Shown piece after piece: positions 42,763-51,129 of a stretch of 64,000 nt of DNA. The DNA comes from JBMNMS01 sp050953445. GTDB taxonomy: Bacteria; Bacillota; Clostridia; Peptostreptococcales; Anaerovoracaceae. How positions within the stretch are numbered: position 1 is the stretch's first letter; each line of letters begins with the position of its first letter. Location of the stretch: positions 806,001-870,000 of the forward strand of contig JBMNMS010000001.1 in the NCBI GenBank assembly GCA_050953445.1. Reading direction: 5' to 3'. The position numbers were made by a program, and so were the translations under genes. The notes below the pieces were generated by a model. It was not told the DNA's origin. It saw only the letters and a list, made by a program, of their open reading frames with translations, and made no database searches.

Positions 42763-44142
42763 ATGATGAATATAAACACCCTTGGAGCGCATTACTCCGA
42801 GATTTCACCAAAAATTGAAGACCTATCCAAGCTTTGCATAGAAAGCAGCACCATACCCAATGATCTTTTTATAAAACACAAGGTCAATCGGGGCCTTAGG
42901 GATCTGGAGGGAAATGGCGTATTAACCGGGCTTACCGAAATTTCAGAGATACAATCCTTTATGAAGAAGGATGGGGAAAAGATCCCCTGTGAAGGGAAAT
43001 TGTATTATAGAGGTTACGATGTGGAAGAATTAGTTCAAGGATTTATTGATGAAAACCGCTACGGGTTTGAAGAGACGGTATACCTTCTTTTGTTCGGGCA
43101 ACTCCCCACGTGGAAACAGTTGCTTGATTTTCAGGCTCTTTTAGCGGAGTACCAGACCTTGCCGGTGGGTTTTGTCAGGGAAATTATTATGCAGTCACCT
43201 AGCTCGGATATGATGAACGCTTTAGCCAGAAGTGTTCTAACTATGTATGCCTATGATACAAAAGCAAATGATATAAGCATACCCAATGTTTTGCGGCAGT
43301 GCATACTATTAATAGCGCTTTTCCCTGCCTTGTCAGTATATGGCTACCAGACCTATAAGCACTTTTATGATGGAGAAAGCCTTCACATTCATACCCCCAG
43401 GCCGGATCTTTCCACAGCGGAAAACATTTTGCATATGTTAAGACCGGATTCCCTTTATACGGAATTGGAGGCAAGAATTCTTGACTTGGCTTTGATTTTA
43501 CATGCTGAACATGGAGGTGGAAACAACTCGACATTTACCACTCACGTCATATCTTCATCCGGAACGGACACCTACTCCGTTATAGCCGCATCCTTAGGAT
43601 CCCTTAAAGGACCTAAACATGGGGGAGCCAATATTAAAGTGGTACAGATGTTTAAGGATATGAAGAATACCTTAAAGGATTGGACCGATGAGGAGGAGGT
43701 TTCATCCTATCTAAGGGCTCTCCTCCGCAAAGAGGTTTTCGATAAGGCGGGACTTATCTATGGAATGGGGCATGCCGTATATTCCCTGTCGGATCCCAGG
43801 GCAAACGTATTCAAACAATTTGTCAAATCCCTTTCTGAGGAAAAAGGCAGGACTGAAGAATTCAAGCTTTATAGTCTTGTTGAAAGGCTTGCACCTCAGG
43901 TAATAGAAGATGAGAGAAAAATCTATAAGGGGGTCAGTGCCAATATCGACTTTTATAGCGGATTTGTTTATAGTATGTTAGATCTGCCATTGGAGCTCTA
44001 TACACCTATATTTGCAATTGCCAGGATTGGAGGGTGGAGTGCCCATAGGATTGAGGAATTGATAAATGCGGGTAAGATAATAAGGCCTGCATATATGAGC
44101 GTGTGTGAGCGAAGGGAATACAAGGTAATAGATCAACGTTAG
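42763..44142 (+). CDS. Citrate synthase (possibly 2-methylcitrate synthase)
   Basis: 459 residues. Catalytic signatures are present: HAEHGGGNNSTF and GPKHGGANIKVV for the active-site histidines, and VSANIDFYSGFVY for the catalytic aspartate, and the C-terminal WSAHRIEEL. The N-terminal extension of about 60 residues before VLTGLTEIS is typical of a clostridial type I synthase. It condenses acetyl-CoA or propionyl-CoA with oxaloacetate; the sequence does not decide which. No aconitase or isocitrate dehydrogenase is adjacent. GAGGAG precedes ATG 42763. Confidence 0.92.
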   Translation: MMNINTLGAHYSEISPKIEDLSKLCIESSTIPNDLFIKHKVNRGLRDLEGNGVLTGLTEISEIQSFMKKDGEKIPCEGKLYYRGYDVEELVQGFIDENRYGFEETVYLLLFGQLPTWKQLLDFQALLAEYQTLPVGFVREIIMQSPSSDMMNALARSVLTMYAYDTKANDISIPNVLRQCILLIALFPALSVYGYQTYKHFYDGESLHIHTPRPDLSTAENILHMLRPDSLYTELEARILDLALILHAEHGGGNNSTFTTHVISSSGTDTYSVIAASLGSLKGPKHGGANIKVVQMFKDMKNTLKDWTDEEEVSSYLRALLRKEVFDKAGLIYGMGHAVYSLSDPRANVFKQFVKSLSEEKGRTEEFKLYSLVERLAPQVIEDERKIYKGVSANIDFYSGFVYSMLDLPLELYTPIFAIARIGGWSAHRIEELINAGKIIRPAYMSVCERREYKVIDQR

Positions 44143-44153
44143 AATGAACCTTT

Positions 44154-45314
44154 TTAGACACGGTCTATGTGAATGGCGACGAGGAAAAAGGGATTTGTGT
44201 CCTTAACCTTGTCGTCTATAATCTTTTTGAGGTCTTCCTCCTCCACAGGATATCCATAGGGGGTTTCCAACTCAAAATTCAAAATATTATGGCTATCCAT
44301 AGGCGTTATAGACAACTCATGAAAGCCTAACAGAGGGTCTATTTCATTCAATATATATGTGAGACGGCAGCTCCATTCTCGCAGCAGGGGATCCTCGGTG
44401 TCTATCGGGTTCATTCTGCAAATTAGATGTACATTTAGTTTTTGTGCCAATTCTTTTTCTATGGTATCCATAAGGGCATGGCTGTCAATAAGACTTTTTT
44501 CTGAATCAACCTCCACATGCACCGTTGAAAATATTCGGCCCGGTCCATAGTCGTGGACCAGCAGATCGTGGATGCCAAGAACCTGGGGGAAGGCCAAAAT
44601 ATGGTCATGTATTGATTTTACCAGCTCCGGCGAAGGAGCTTCCCCCATGAGGGGAGTGGTGGTTTCCCTTACCAGTTGAATACCCGACCAAAGGATGAAC
44701 AAAGCCACCAATGATCCCATCCAACCATCCAGGAATATGTTGAAATTATGTTCAATGAGCAGGCTGATCAATACTGCAGATGTTGCTATAACATCGTTAC
44801 GGCTATCCATGGCCGTAGCTCGCAATGCATTAGAATTGATCCTCTTTCCTATGTCCAGATTGAACAGAGCCTGCCATATCTTGATTAAAATGGCCAGGAA
44901 TAGCACCGTAACGGTTAAATAGCTGAATTCTTGAGGGGACGGATCTATAATTTTTTTTATGGAAGACATGAGCATCTGCAATCCTAAAAAGATTATGGCG
45001 AAGGAAATAATAAGGCCGGCAATGTGTTCAGCCCTGGCGTGGCCATAGGGATGATCCTCATCTGCTGGCTTAGATGCCATACGGAAGCCAATAAAAGTAA
45101 TCATGGAGGAAGAAGCATCGGCTAAATTGTTAACACCATCAGCTAAAACTGAAAGGCTTCCGAAGGCGAAGCCCAGGACAATTTTAAAGGCGGACAAAAG
45201 GGTGTTGCTGCATATGCCCACTATGCCTGCCACCTTTCCGAAGCGCTGGCGGACAGGTGGATCCATAGGATTTTCCCAATTCTTTACGAATAATTTAATA
45301 ATTAGTTTCTTCAT
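44154..45314 (-). CDS. Cation diffusion facilitator (CDF) metal efflux protein
   Basis: 386 residues. An N-terminal transmembrane domain of about six helices has LADGVNNLADA and the metal-site pattern AMDSRNDVIATSAV, then HPYGHARAEHIAG in the loop, typical of CDF proteins. The C-terminal cytoplasmic domain (about 215-300) is a ferredoxin-like dimerisation fold, and a further 90 residues ending in IDDKVKDTNPFFLVAIHIDRV extend beyond it. The metal (Zn, Mn, Fe or Co) cannot be told. It runs against the citrate synthase gene, 11 bases apart, with no terminator visible. Confidence 0.85.
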   Translation of the reverse strand: MKKLIIKLFVKNWENPMDPPVRQRFGKVAGIVGICSNTLLSAFKIVLGFAFGSLSVLADGVNNLADASSSMITFIGFRMASKPADEDHPYGHARAEHIAGLIISFAIIFLGLQMLMSSIKKIIDPSPQEFSYLTVTVLFLAILIKIWQALFNLDIGKRINSNALRATAMDSRNDVIATSAVLISLLIEHNFNIFLDGWMGSLVALFILWSGIQLVRETTTPLMGEAPSPELVKSIHDHILAFPQVLGIHDLLVHDYGPGRIFSTVHVEVDSEKSLIDSHALMDTIEKELAQKLNVHLICRMNPIDTEDPLLREWSCRLTYILNEIDPLLGFHELSITPMDSHNILNFELETPYGYPVEEEDLKKIIDDKVKDTNPFFLVAIHIDRV

Positions 45315-45370
45315 AGCAAACCTTTCATAGCTTCAGGCCATACCATGTAAAGAACGCACCGTCATACTCT

Positions 45371-46666
45371 CTATATTGTATCAGATTCATCCGCATCGTT
45401 GGCTAAATTCAGCTTATCAATGGCAAAAAAGATCAGGGATAGAATCATTCCCGTAACCGTGGCCAAAGCCATGCCTGTAAGCTTAACCTCACCGATTTGT
45501 ATGAAGGCACCCGAAAGACCTGTTACCAGAACCACTGCACTTAAAGCTAAATTTCTGGATCTTCCATAATTCACTCGTTTATCCACTAACAATCGCAATC
45601 CGGAAACAGCGATCATGCCGTATAAAAGAAAGCTGATTCCTCCCATAACCGGGCCGGGGATGGTTTGTATCAAAGCCGAAGCCGGGGCAATAAAAGCCAA
45701 AATAATTGAAAAAACTCCGGCACCTCCGATAACCCATACGCTGTAAACTCTGGTTACTGCCATTACCCCTATGTTTTCGCCATAGGTTGTAGTGGGAACT
45801 GAACCGCAGAGACCGGAAAGGGTTGTGGATATTCCATCGGCAAAAAGTGATCTGTGTAACCCCGGATCTCTCAGAAGATCCCTTCCCACAATCTCTCCTG
45901 TTACAACCTGGTGACCTATGTGTTCGGAAATTACCACCAATGTAGCCGGTAGTATTATTAATATAGCAGTGGGATCGAAGATGGGGAAGGCAAAGTTAGG
46001 CAGGGCAGCCAAGGGAGCCTCTTTAACCGCATCAAAGTTCACCATGCCCAGGGAAAGGGCCAGAATATAGCCTATGATTATGGCCATCAGAATGGGGATA
46101 GCGGCGAAGAAGTTTCTAAATAAAACAGATCCGAATACGGCGATGGCAAGGGTTACGATAAAAACCAAAACCATTTTGGGATCCAATTGAAGGTACCCAC
46201 TATCCGGGTCAGGGATCAACCCTCCGCTCTTTGCAGCCGTTCCGGACAATTCCAACCCAATCAGCGCCACAACAGGACCCATTGCAGCCGGGGGAAGCAG
46301 GGCATCTATCCATCGGGTTCCAAAGATTCTGATAAGTATGGCTGCAAGACAAAAAACTAAACCGGCACAAACGAATCCGCCTAAAGCATATCTGTAGCCC
46401 ATGTTAGGATTAGCCAGTATTATAAAAGTGGGTGAAAGAAAGGCGAAGCTAGATCCTAAATATGCGGGGGCTCTCCCCTTGGTTATGAGTATGAAGATCA
46501 AAGTACCGATTCCATTCATAAACAGAACTATTGCCGGGCTTATGCCAAATAGCCAGGGTACCAGCACCGATGCACTGAACATAGCAAAGGTATGCTGAAT
46601 ACTGAGAGGAATCCCCTGGGAAAGGGGAACTCGTTCTTCCACTTGGATGATTTTTCTACGACTCAT
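45371..46666 (-). CDS. uraA: NCS2-family uracil (or xanthine) permease
   Basis: Polytopic carrier of about 431 residues with 12-14 hydrophobic helices. It contains the NCS2 pattern with EHIGHQVVTGEIVGRDLLRDPGLHRSL, DGISTTLSGLCGSVPTTTYGENIGVMAVT and QTIPGPVMGGISFLLYGMIA. The T-Y-G-E-N segment supports UraA/PyrP. Xanthine carriers are related, so the substrate is a call by similarity. The start is ATG 46666 (AAAAAGGTAAT upstream); a TTG at 46690 is less likely. It is divergent from ridA and has a terminator-like hairpin in its leader. Confidence 0.85.
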   Translation of the reverse strand: MSRRKIIQVEERVPLSQGIPLSIQHTFAMFSASVLVPWLFGISPAIVLFMNGIGTLIFILITKGRAPAYLGSSFAFLSPTFIILANPNMGYRYALGGFVCAGLVFCLAAILIRIFGTRWIDALLPPAAMGPVVALIGLELSGTAAKSGGLIPDPDSGYLQLDPKMVLVFIVTLAIAVFGSVLFRNFFAAIPILMAIIIGYILALSLGMVNFDAVKEAPLAALPNFAFPIFDPTAILIILPATLVVISEHIGHQVVTGEIVGRDLLRDPGLHRSLFADGISTTLSGLCGSVPTTTYGENIGVMAVTRVYSVWVIGGAGVFSIILAFIAPASALIQTIPGPVMGGISFLLYGMIAVSGLRLLVDKRVNYGRSRNLALSAVVLVTGLSGAFIQIGEVKLTGMALATVTGMILSLIFFAIDKLNLANDADESDTI

Positions 46667-46709
46667 TTTATTACCTTTTTCCTTTACCAAATCATATTAC
46701 TGCCGATAC

Positions 46710-46729
46710 AAAAAAATCCCCCTGGGGGA
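46710..46729 (-). terminator. Small hairpin with T7 in the uraA leader (possible attenuator)
   Basis: On the minus strand TCCCC-CAG-GGGGA forms a five-pair hairpin (46729-46717), followed by seven T (46716-46710). It lies about 45 bases before the uraA start codon, so it may attenuate the permease. Confidence 0.5.
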
Positions 46730-46761
46730 ACAAAAAACCTGTTTCTTAATAATAACATGCA

Positions 46762-46784
46762 AATTCTGCACTATGCAAGAATTT
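46762..46784. repeat. Imperfect inverted repeat in the ridA-uraA intergenic region
   Basis: AATTCTGCA, a three-base centre, then TGCAaGAATT: near-perfect arms with one extra base. It overlaps the divergent promoter area and could be an operator. Confidence 0.35.
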
Positions 46785-46792
46785 TCTCCCCA

Positions 46793-46801
46793 TGCTATAA
46801 T
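46793..46801 (+). promoter_or_regulatory. Extended -10 promoter for ridA
   Basis: TGCTATAAT is a consensus -10 with the TG extension. No good -35 lies upstream. It is about 58 bases before the start codon. Confidence 0.5.
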
Positions 46802-46858
46802 AACGACAAGGTGACGATGGCGGCTTATGTTAAATGTTAAAGGAAAGGCGGTAGCTAA

Positions 46859-47239
46859 ATGAATAAGATTATAATTGAAACCGATAAAGCTCCTAAGGCG
46901 GTAGGTGCATATTCGCAAGGGGTTATGGCAAATGGGATTCTATTCATCTCCGGACAGGTACCATTGGATCCGGATACGGGAAAGATGGTGGAAGGGTCCA
47001 TAGGGGATAAGACCAGGCGAGCCATGGATAACATAGGGGGGATATTGGAAGCCGGTGGGATGTCCTGGGATAACCTGGTGAAGGTGACCATTTTATTAAA
47101 GGACATTAAGGATTTTGCAGAGGTCAATAAAGTGTATCAAAACTATTTTACCAAGGACTTCCCGGCGCGGGCCTGTTATCAGGCAGGGAATCTTCCCGTC
47201 AACGCAAGCATAGAAATTGAAGCTATTGCTATGAAATAA
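46859..47239 (+). CDS. ridA: RidA family enamine/imine deaminase
   Basis: 126 residues, cytoplasmic trimer. It deaminates reactive 2-aminoacrylate made by PLP enzymes, protecting other enzymes. Signatures are YSQGVMANGILFISGQVPLDPDTG and, at the end, ARACYQAGNLPVNASIEIEAIAM, which contains the conserved active-site arginine. Length is normal. It is followed by ogt and a SprT-like gene with gaps of 19 and 6 bases, a likely operon. Confidence 0.94.
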   Translation: MNKIIIETDKAPKAVGAYSQGVMANGILFISGQVPLDPDTGKMVEGSIGDKTRRAMDNIGGILEAGGMSWDNLVKVTILLKDIKDFAEVNKVYQNYFTKDFPARACYQAGNLPVNASIEIEAIAMK

Positions 47240-47258
47240 GAAGGGAAAGGGGCTTTAG

Positions 47259-47747
47259 ATGTCTTTTTATTATTCTTATGATACGGCGCTTGGAACCATA
47301 ATAATTACGGAAAGCAGGGGTTTTATAACCGGACTGTTTTTACCGGGGCAGCTATTGTCGGAGGGCGAGGGTTTTAAGGAATATGATTTAAGGGAAACGC
47401 CCTTAATTAGGGAGACACACCGTCAATTGACTGAATATTTGGCAGGGAACAGGAAGGTTTTTGATGTTCCCCTGAATCCTGAGGGAACAGAATTTCAAAA
47501 AAGGGTTTGGAGTGAGCTATTGAAAATACCCTATGGGACATCATGCAGCTATGGTGAGATTGCCGGAAGATTGGGAATCCCAAAGGGGCCCCGGGCTGTA
47601 GGTCTTGCCAACAATAGAAACCCCATTGCCATAATAGTCCCTTGCCATCGGGTGATAGGGGCAGATAAAGGTTTAGTGGGCTATGGAGGAGGGCTACATT
47701 TAAAAAAAGCACTTCTTGATCTTGAAGGAATAGGGTATAAGGAATGA
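47259..47747 (+). CDS. ogt: Methylated-DNA-[protein]-cysteine S-methyltransferase
   Basis: Suicide repair protein that transfers an alkyl group from O6-alkylguanine to its own cysteine. 162 residues. The active-site motif IVPCHRVIG is intact, preceded by PYGTSCSYGEIA and ANNRNPIA that form the helix-turn-helix. The N-terminal domain is the short Ogt type. It sits between ridA and the SprT-like gene. Confidence 0.95.
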   Translation: MSFYYSYDTALGTIIITESRGFITGLFLPGQLLSEGEGFKEYDLRETPLIRETHRQLTEYLAGNRKVFDVPLNPEGTEFQKRVWSELLKIPYGTSCSYGEIAGRLGIPKGPRAVGLANNRNPIAIIVPCHRVIGADKGLVGYGGGLHLKKALLDLEGIGYKE

Positions 47748-47753
47748 GATTCA

Positions 47754-48335
47754 ATGGATTTAAGTAAGGATATATATCTAAGTCATCTGCTGCATCAGGT
47801 GATAGAGGAGGCAAAGGATATAGGGATCCCCGTATCTCCCCGGATCAGATCTCGTGTCAAAATAAACGGTAGAGTCAGGGGGCGTTTTGGCGGCTGTAAA
47901 AAGGAAAAAAGAGGAATCCTCAGCTATTATACGATTGAAATCTCATCTTTCCTTTTGGATGAAGCGAAAAAAGAGAATTTTTCGGCAGAAAGAGTTTTCA
48001 AAATTAGACAGATACTGGCCCATGAGATACTGCATACATGTCGCGGCTGCGGTAATCATGGGGAGCGATGGAAGGACTATGCCCGGAGGATGAACTCTGC
48101 GTATGGTTACGATATTAAGAGGGTCTCGACCTATGAGGAAATGGGGCTAAAAGCTCCGGATAACGAGGAGGATGTCAGATATGTCATCATCTGCGAAAAA
48201 TGCGGTATGCAAATCCCCAGGAGAAGAAATTCAAAATTCGTTCAATATCCCCATCTATACAGGTGCAGGTGCGGAGGAAGTTTTCGTCGTGCCAACCACG
48301 GCAACCGGGGGGACGATGCTCCCGGTTCCGATTGA
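47754..48335 (+). CDS. SprT-like zinc metallopeptidase-domain protein
   Basis: 193 residues, cytoplasmic. The catalytic motif HEILHTC is present, with a possible third ligand in GNHGERW, followed by a zinc-ribbon region with CEKCG and CRCGG. This is the SprT/Spartan fold, which in eukaryotes repairs DNA-protein cross-links; the bacterial role is unclear. Ogt directly upstream (six bases) makes a DNA-repair role attractive, as an inference. A weak hairpin (48303-48327) falls inside its 3' end. Confidence 0.82.
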   Translation: MDLSKDIYLSHLLHQVIEEAKDIGIPVSPRIRSRVKINGRVRGRFGGCKKEKRGILSYYTIEISSFLLDEAKKENFSAERVFKIRQILAHEILHTCRGCGNHGERWKDYARRMNSAYGYDIKRVSTYEEMGLKAPDNEEDVRYVIICEKCGMQIPRRRNSKFVQYPHLYRCRCGGSFRRANHGNRGDDAPGSD

Positions 48336-48370
48336 ACCATATCTTAAGTAAACTTAGTTAAAAAATATTA

Positions 48371-48429
48371 TTGACAGTGCAAGGGATACTATTGTACAAT
48401 TTGTTAGACAAACTAATTAGACAAACTAA
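48371..48429 (+). promoter_or_regulatory. Promoter and tandem operators of the fatty-acid operon
   Basis: TTGACA (48371-48376), an 18-base spacer and TACAAT (48395-48400). Directly after the -10 lie two exact head-to-tail copies of TTAGACAAACTAA (48404-48416 and 48417-48429), each with the inverted arms TTAG and CTAA. They would overlap the transcription start, a good place for autorepression by the adjacent MarR protein. Confidence 0.75.
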
Positions 48430-48464
48430 TGACCCTACAATACCGTAAAAAGAAGGGATGATAT

Positions 48465-48917
48465 ATGGGTAATTTAACTGTGGCACTTAATGCAATGCTC
48501 ATAGAGGTGTATCACAACATTATTCACTTGGAGGAAATCACTTTAAGAAAACTGGCCAGGATCAATTTAACTATAAATGAGATCCATCTTTTAGAGGCAG
48601 TAGCAGGGAAAAAGAAGACGGGGATAACCATAAGTGAATTAGCGGAAGAATTGAATATTAAGCGACCATCCGCAACAGTGGCGGTAAACAAGTTGGAGAA
48701 AAAGGGTTATGTATATAGGGAGGCTTGTCCGGAGGATGGTCGTGTGGTCAGAGTCTTTTTAACCAGGGCGGGAAAGCGAGCGGAGATTTATCACAGGCGA
48801 TATCACAGGAAGATGGTACATGACCTGTGCAGGGGGCTGAGCAACGACGAAAAGCAGGCTCTATACCATCTGGTAAAGAGAATGAACATATATTTTAGAA
48901 AAAGTATTGGAGAGTAA
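48465..48917 (+). CDS. fabT: MarR-family regulator of fatty-acid synthesis (FabT-like)
   Basis: 150 residues with a winged helix (ISELAEELNIKRPSATVAVNKLEKKGYVYRE) and the long dimerisation helices of MarR proteins. It is the first gene of the fab operon, the place of FabT in Streptococcus and Clostridia, so it is likely to sense acyl-ACP and repress the operon through the repeats upstream. That role is inferred from position. AGAAGGGATGATAT precedes the start. fabH follows after two bases. Confidence 0.85.
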   Translation: MGNLTVALNAMLIEVYHNIIHLEEITLRKLARINLTINEIHLLEAVAGKKKTGITISELAEELNIKRPSATVAVNKLEKKGYVYREACPEDGRVVRVFLTRAGKRAEIYHRRYHRKMVHDLCRGLSNDEKQALYHLVKRMNIYFRKSIGE

Positions 48918-48919
48918 AC

Positions 48920-49873
48920 ATGAGTTTTAGGATTATGGGAACGGGAAGCTACGTGCCTCCTCATATTGTGACAAACGAGGACCTTTCGAAAATGCTGGAT
49001 ACCACAGATGAATGGATTACCCAAAGGGTGGGAGTAAAACAACGGCATATTAGTACGGAAGAAACTGCTTCTGAAATGGGGGCGAAAGCTGGAAAGGCTG
49101 CCCTAAATGCAGCCGGGGTGGCACCGGAGGAATTGGATTTAATTATTTGCAGTACTGTAGGGGGAGAGGATGCTTCTCCTGCTGTGGCTGCCATGATACA
49201 ACATTATCTGGGGGCCACTTGCCCGGCCTTTGACCTTAACGCAGCATGTGCAGGATTCATATACGGACTGGAAACGGCAGCAGGCTTTTTTGCACTTAAA
49301 AAATATAAGAAGATTTTGATAGTGTCGTCCGAAATGCTTTCCCGATTTGTAGATTGGGATGATAGAGGGACGGCGGTAATCTTTGCCGATGGTGCCGGTG
49401 CGGTGGTGTTGGAAGAAGGGGATAATTATCTTTCATCGGTTTTAACGGCAACCGGCGGAGATAAGGTTATTAAAATCCCTAACTTCATGGGGAAATCACC
49501 TTTTTACAAAAAGGAACAGGCACCCCCCTATATATTTATGGATGGGGGTGAAACCTTTAAGTTTGCCGTCAGCTCTTCATCCAGAGATCTGATCAAGGTT
49601 ATCCGGGAGGCAGGGCTGAAGGAAGAGGATATAGATCATGTTCTTTTTCACCAGGCAAACATTCGCATTATAGACAAGGCGAAAAGCAGGTTAAACATTC
49701 CACCGGAGCGCTTTTATTCCAATATTGCTCATATCGGGAATACTTCTTCCGCCAGCATCCCTATAGCCTTGGATGAATTAGCAAGGATGGGACGGCTCAA
49801 GGAAGGGGACTATATTGCCATGAGCGGCTTTGGCGGTGGATTGGTTACAGGGGCCTGCATAATAAGATGGTAA
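48920..49873 (+). CDS. fabH: Beta-ketoacyl-ACP synthase III
   Basis: Starts fatty-acid synthesis by condensing acetyl-CoA with malonyl-ACP. 317 residues, normal. Catalytic Cys110 lies in DLNAACAGF, His in FHQANIRI, and Asn in HIGNTSSASI. The sequence begins FRIMGTGSYVPPHIVTNEDL. Gly-rich C-terminus GGGLVTGA is typical. Immediately after the regulator and before acpP (with a 74-base gap that contains a TATAAT). Confidence 0.96.
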   Translation: MSFRIMGTGSYVPPHIVTNEDLSKMLDTTDEWITQRVGVKQRHISTEETASEMGAKAGKAALNAAGVAPEELDLIICSTVGGEDASPAVAAMIQHYLGATCPAFDLNAACAGFIYGLETAAGFFALKKYKKILIVSSEMLSRFVDWDDRGTAVIFADGAGAVVLEEGDNYLSSVLTATGGDKVIKIPNFMGKSPFYKKEQAPPYIFMDGGETFKFAVSSSSRDLIKVIREAGLKEEDIDHVLFHQANIRIIDKAKSRLNIPPERFYSNIAHIGNTSSASIPIALDELARMGRLKEGDYIAMSGFGGGLVTGACIIRW

Positions 49874-49947
49874 ATAAAGCGGATACCTTATGTATAGCTT
49901 TATAATAAATTAAAAACAGAAAAATTTAATTAATGGAGGATTTTAAA

Positions 49948-50169
49948 ATGACTTTTGAAAAACTTGCCGAGCGTATCGCCGGTCACATTGGTATTGCAGT
50001 TGAAGATATTACACAGGACACAAAATTTGAGGATTTAGGTATAGATTCTCTGGATACGGTTGAAATACTAATGGATATTGAAGAGGAATTGGGCATTCAA
50101 TTGGTTCTTGATGAAAAGCTTGAAACCGTCGGACAGTTCCATCAGTTTATAGAAAGCAAATTAGCCTAA
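49948..50169 (+). CDS. acpP: Acyl carrier protein
   Basis: 73 residues, small and acidic. The phosphopantetheine attachment serine is in LGIDSLDTVEILMDIEEELG. The true start is ATG 49948, because the upstream ATG at 49933 itself spans the GGAGG ribosome site. It carries acyl chains through the fab enzymes. It lies between fabH and fabK. Confidence 0.96.
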   Translation: MTFEKLAERIAGHIGIAVEDITQDTKFEDLGIDSLDTVEILMDIEEELGIQLVLDEKLETVGQFHQFIESKLA

Positions 50170-50184
50170 GGAGAACTAGGGGAT

Positions 50185-51129
50185 ATGATCAGGACACCGA
50201 TCTGCGATTTGCTTGGGATCGAATATCCGATCTTTCAGGGGGGAATGGCTTGGATTGCCGATGGCAAGCTGGCGGCTGCCGTATCAAAGGGCGGTGGTCT
50301 CGGTATCATTGCAGCCATGAATGCAGATGGTAATTACCTGAGAGAGCAAATCGCAATAGTAAGAGAATTAACGGATAAACCCTTTGCTGTGAATATAATG
50401 CTGCTTAGCCCCTTTGTTGACGAGGTTGCACAGGTTGTAATCGATGAAAAGGTGCCCGTTGTAACCACAGGTGCCGGTAATCCCGGAAAATATATGGCCG
50501 GATGGATCGATGCCGGGATAAAGGTAATACCTGTGGTGCCCTCGGTGGCCATGGCAAAATTGGTCACCAGGGCAGGAGCTGCTGCGGTTATTGCAGAAGG
50601 AGGGGAAAGTGGGGGACATGTAGGGGATTTGACTACCATGTGCCTTGTTCCCCAAGTTTGTGATGCAACCGATGTTCCCGTCATAGCGGCAGGTGGCATA
50701 GGGGATGGCAGAGGGGTTGCAGCTGTTTTCATGTTAGGGGCCCAGGGAGTTCAGTTAGGTACACGTTTTTTAGTGGCGGAGGAATGTGGAATACACAGGA
50801 ATTATAAGGATAAGATTTTAAAGGCCAATGATATAGCCACCATGACCACGGGGAAAAGGTTAGGACATCCTGTTAGAAGTTTAAAAAACTCCTTCAGTCG
50901 TGAATTCTTGAAGGCGGAATATTCATCTATTAGCGATGAAGAATTGGAGGCCATGGGCTCAGGTGCGCTGAGGCTTGCTGCTGTGGAAGGAGATGAAGTA
51001 AAGGGATGTTTCCTATCCGGGCAGATTGCAGGCATGGTTAAAAAAGAGCAGCCGGCAGCGGAGATTATTACTGAGATTTTCGAAGAGGCTGAAAAAGTAT
51101 TGAGTGGAGCGATGAAATGGGTAAAATAG
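50185..51129 (+). CDS. fabK: Enoyl-ACP reductase II FabK (FMN, NAD(P)H)
   Basis: Flavoenzyme of the nitronate monooxygenase-like TIM-barrel group that reduces trans-2-enoyl-ACP. 314 residues. Signatures include EYPIFQGGMAWIADG at the start, AEGGESGGHVGDL with the catalytic His, and AAGGIGDGRG plus GAQGVQLGTRFL for FMN. Position between acpP and fabD in the fab operon supports FabK over other family members. It uses FabK, not FabI, the usual state in Clostridia and Streptococcus and a cause of triclosan resistance. Confidence 0.94.
   Translation: MIRTPICDLLGIEYPIFQGGMAWIADGKLAAAVSKGGGLGIIAAMNADGNYLREQIAIVRELTDKPFAVNIMLLSPFVDEVAQVVIDEKVPVVTTGAGNPGKYMAGWIDAGIKVIPVVPSVAMAKLVTRAGAAAVIAEGGESGGHVGDLTTMCLVPQVCDATDVPVIAAGGIGDGRGVAAVFMLGAQGVQLGTRFLVAEECGIHRNYKDKILKANDIATMTTGKRLGHPVRSLKNSFSREFLKAEYSSISDEELEAMGSGALRLAAVEGDEVKGCFLSGQIAGMVKKEQPAAEIITEIFEEAEKVLSGAMKWVK

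Noticed and set aside
48303..48327. Hairpin AACCGGG / CCCGGTT at the end of the SprT-like gene
   Set aside because: It lies inside the coding sequence and lacks a T tract, so a terminator call is not supported.
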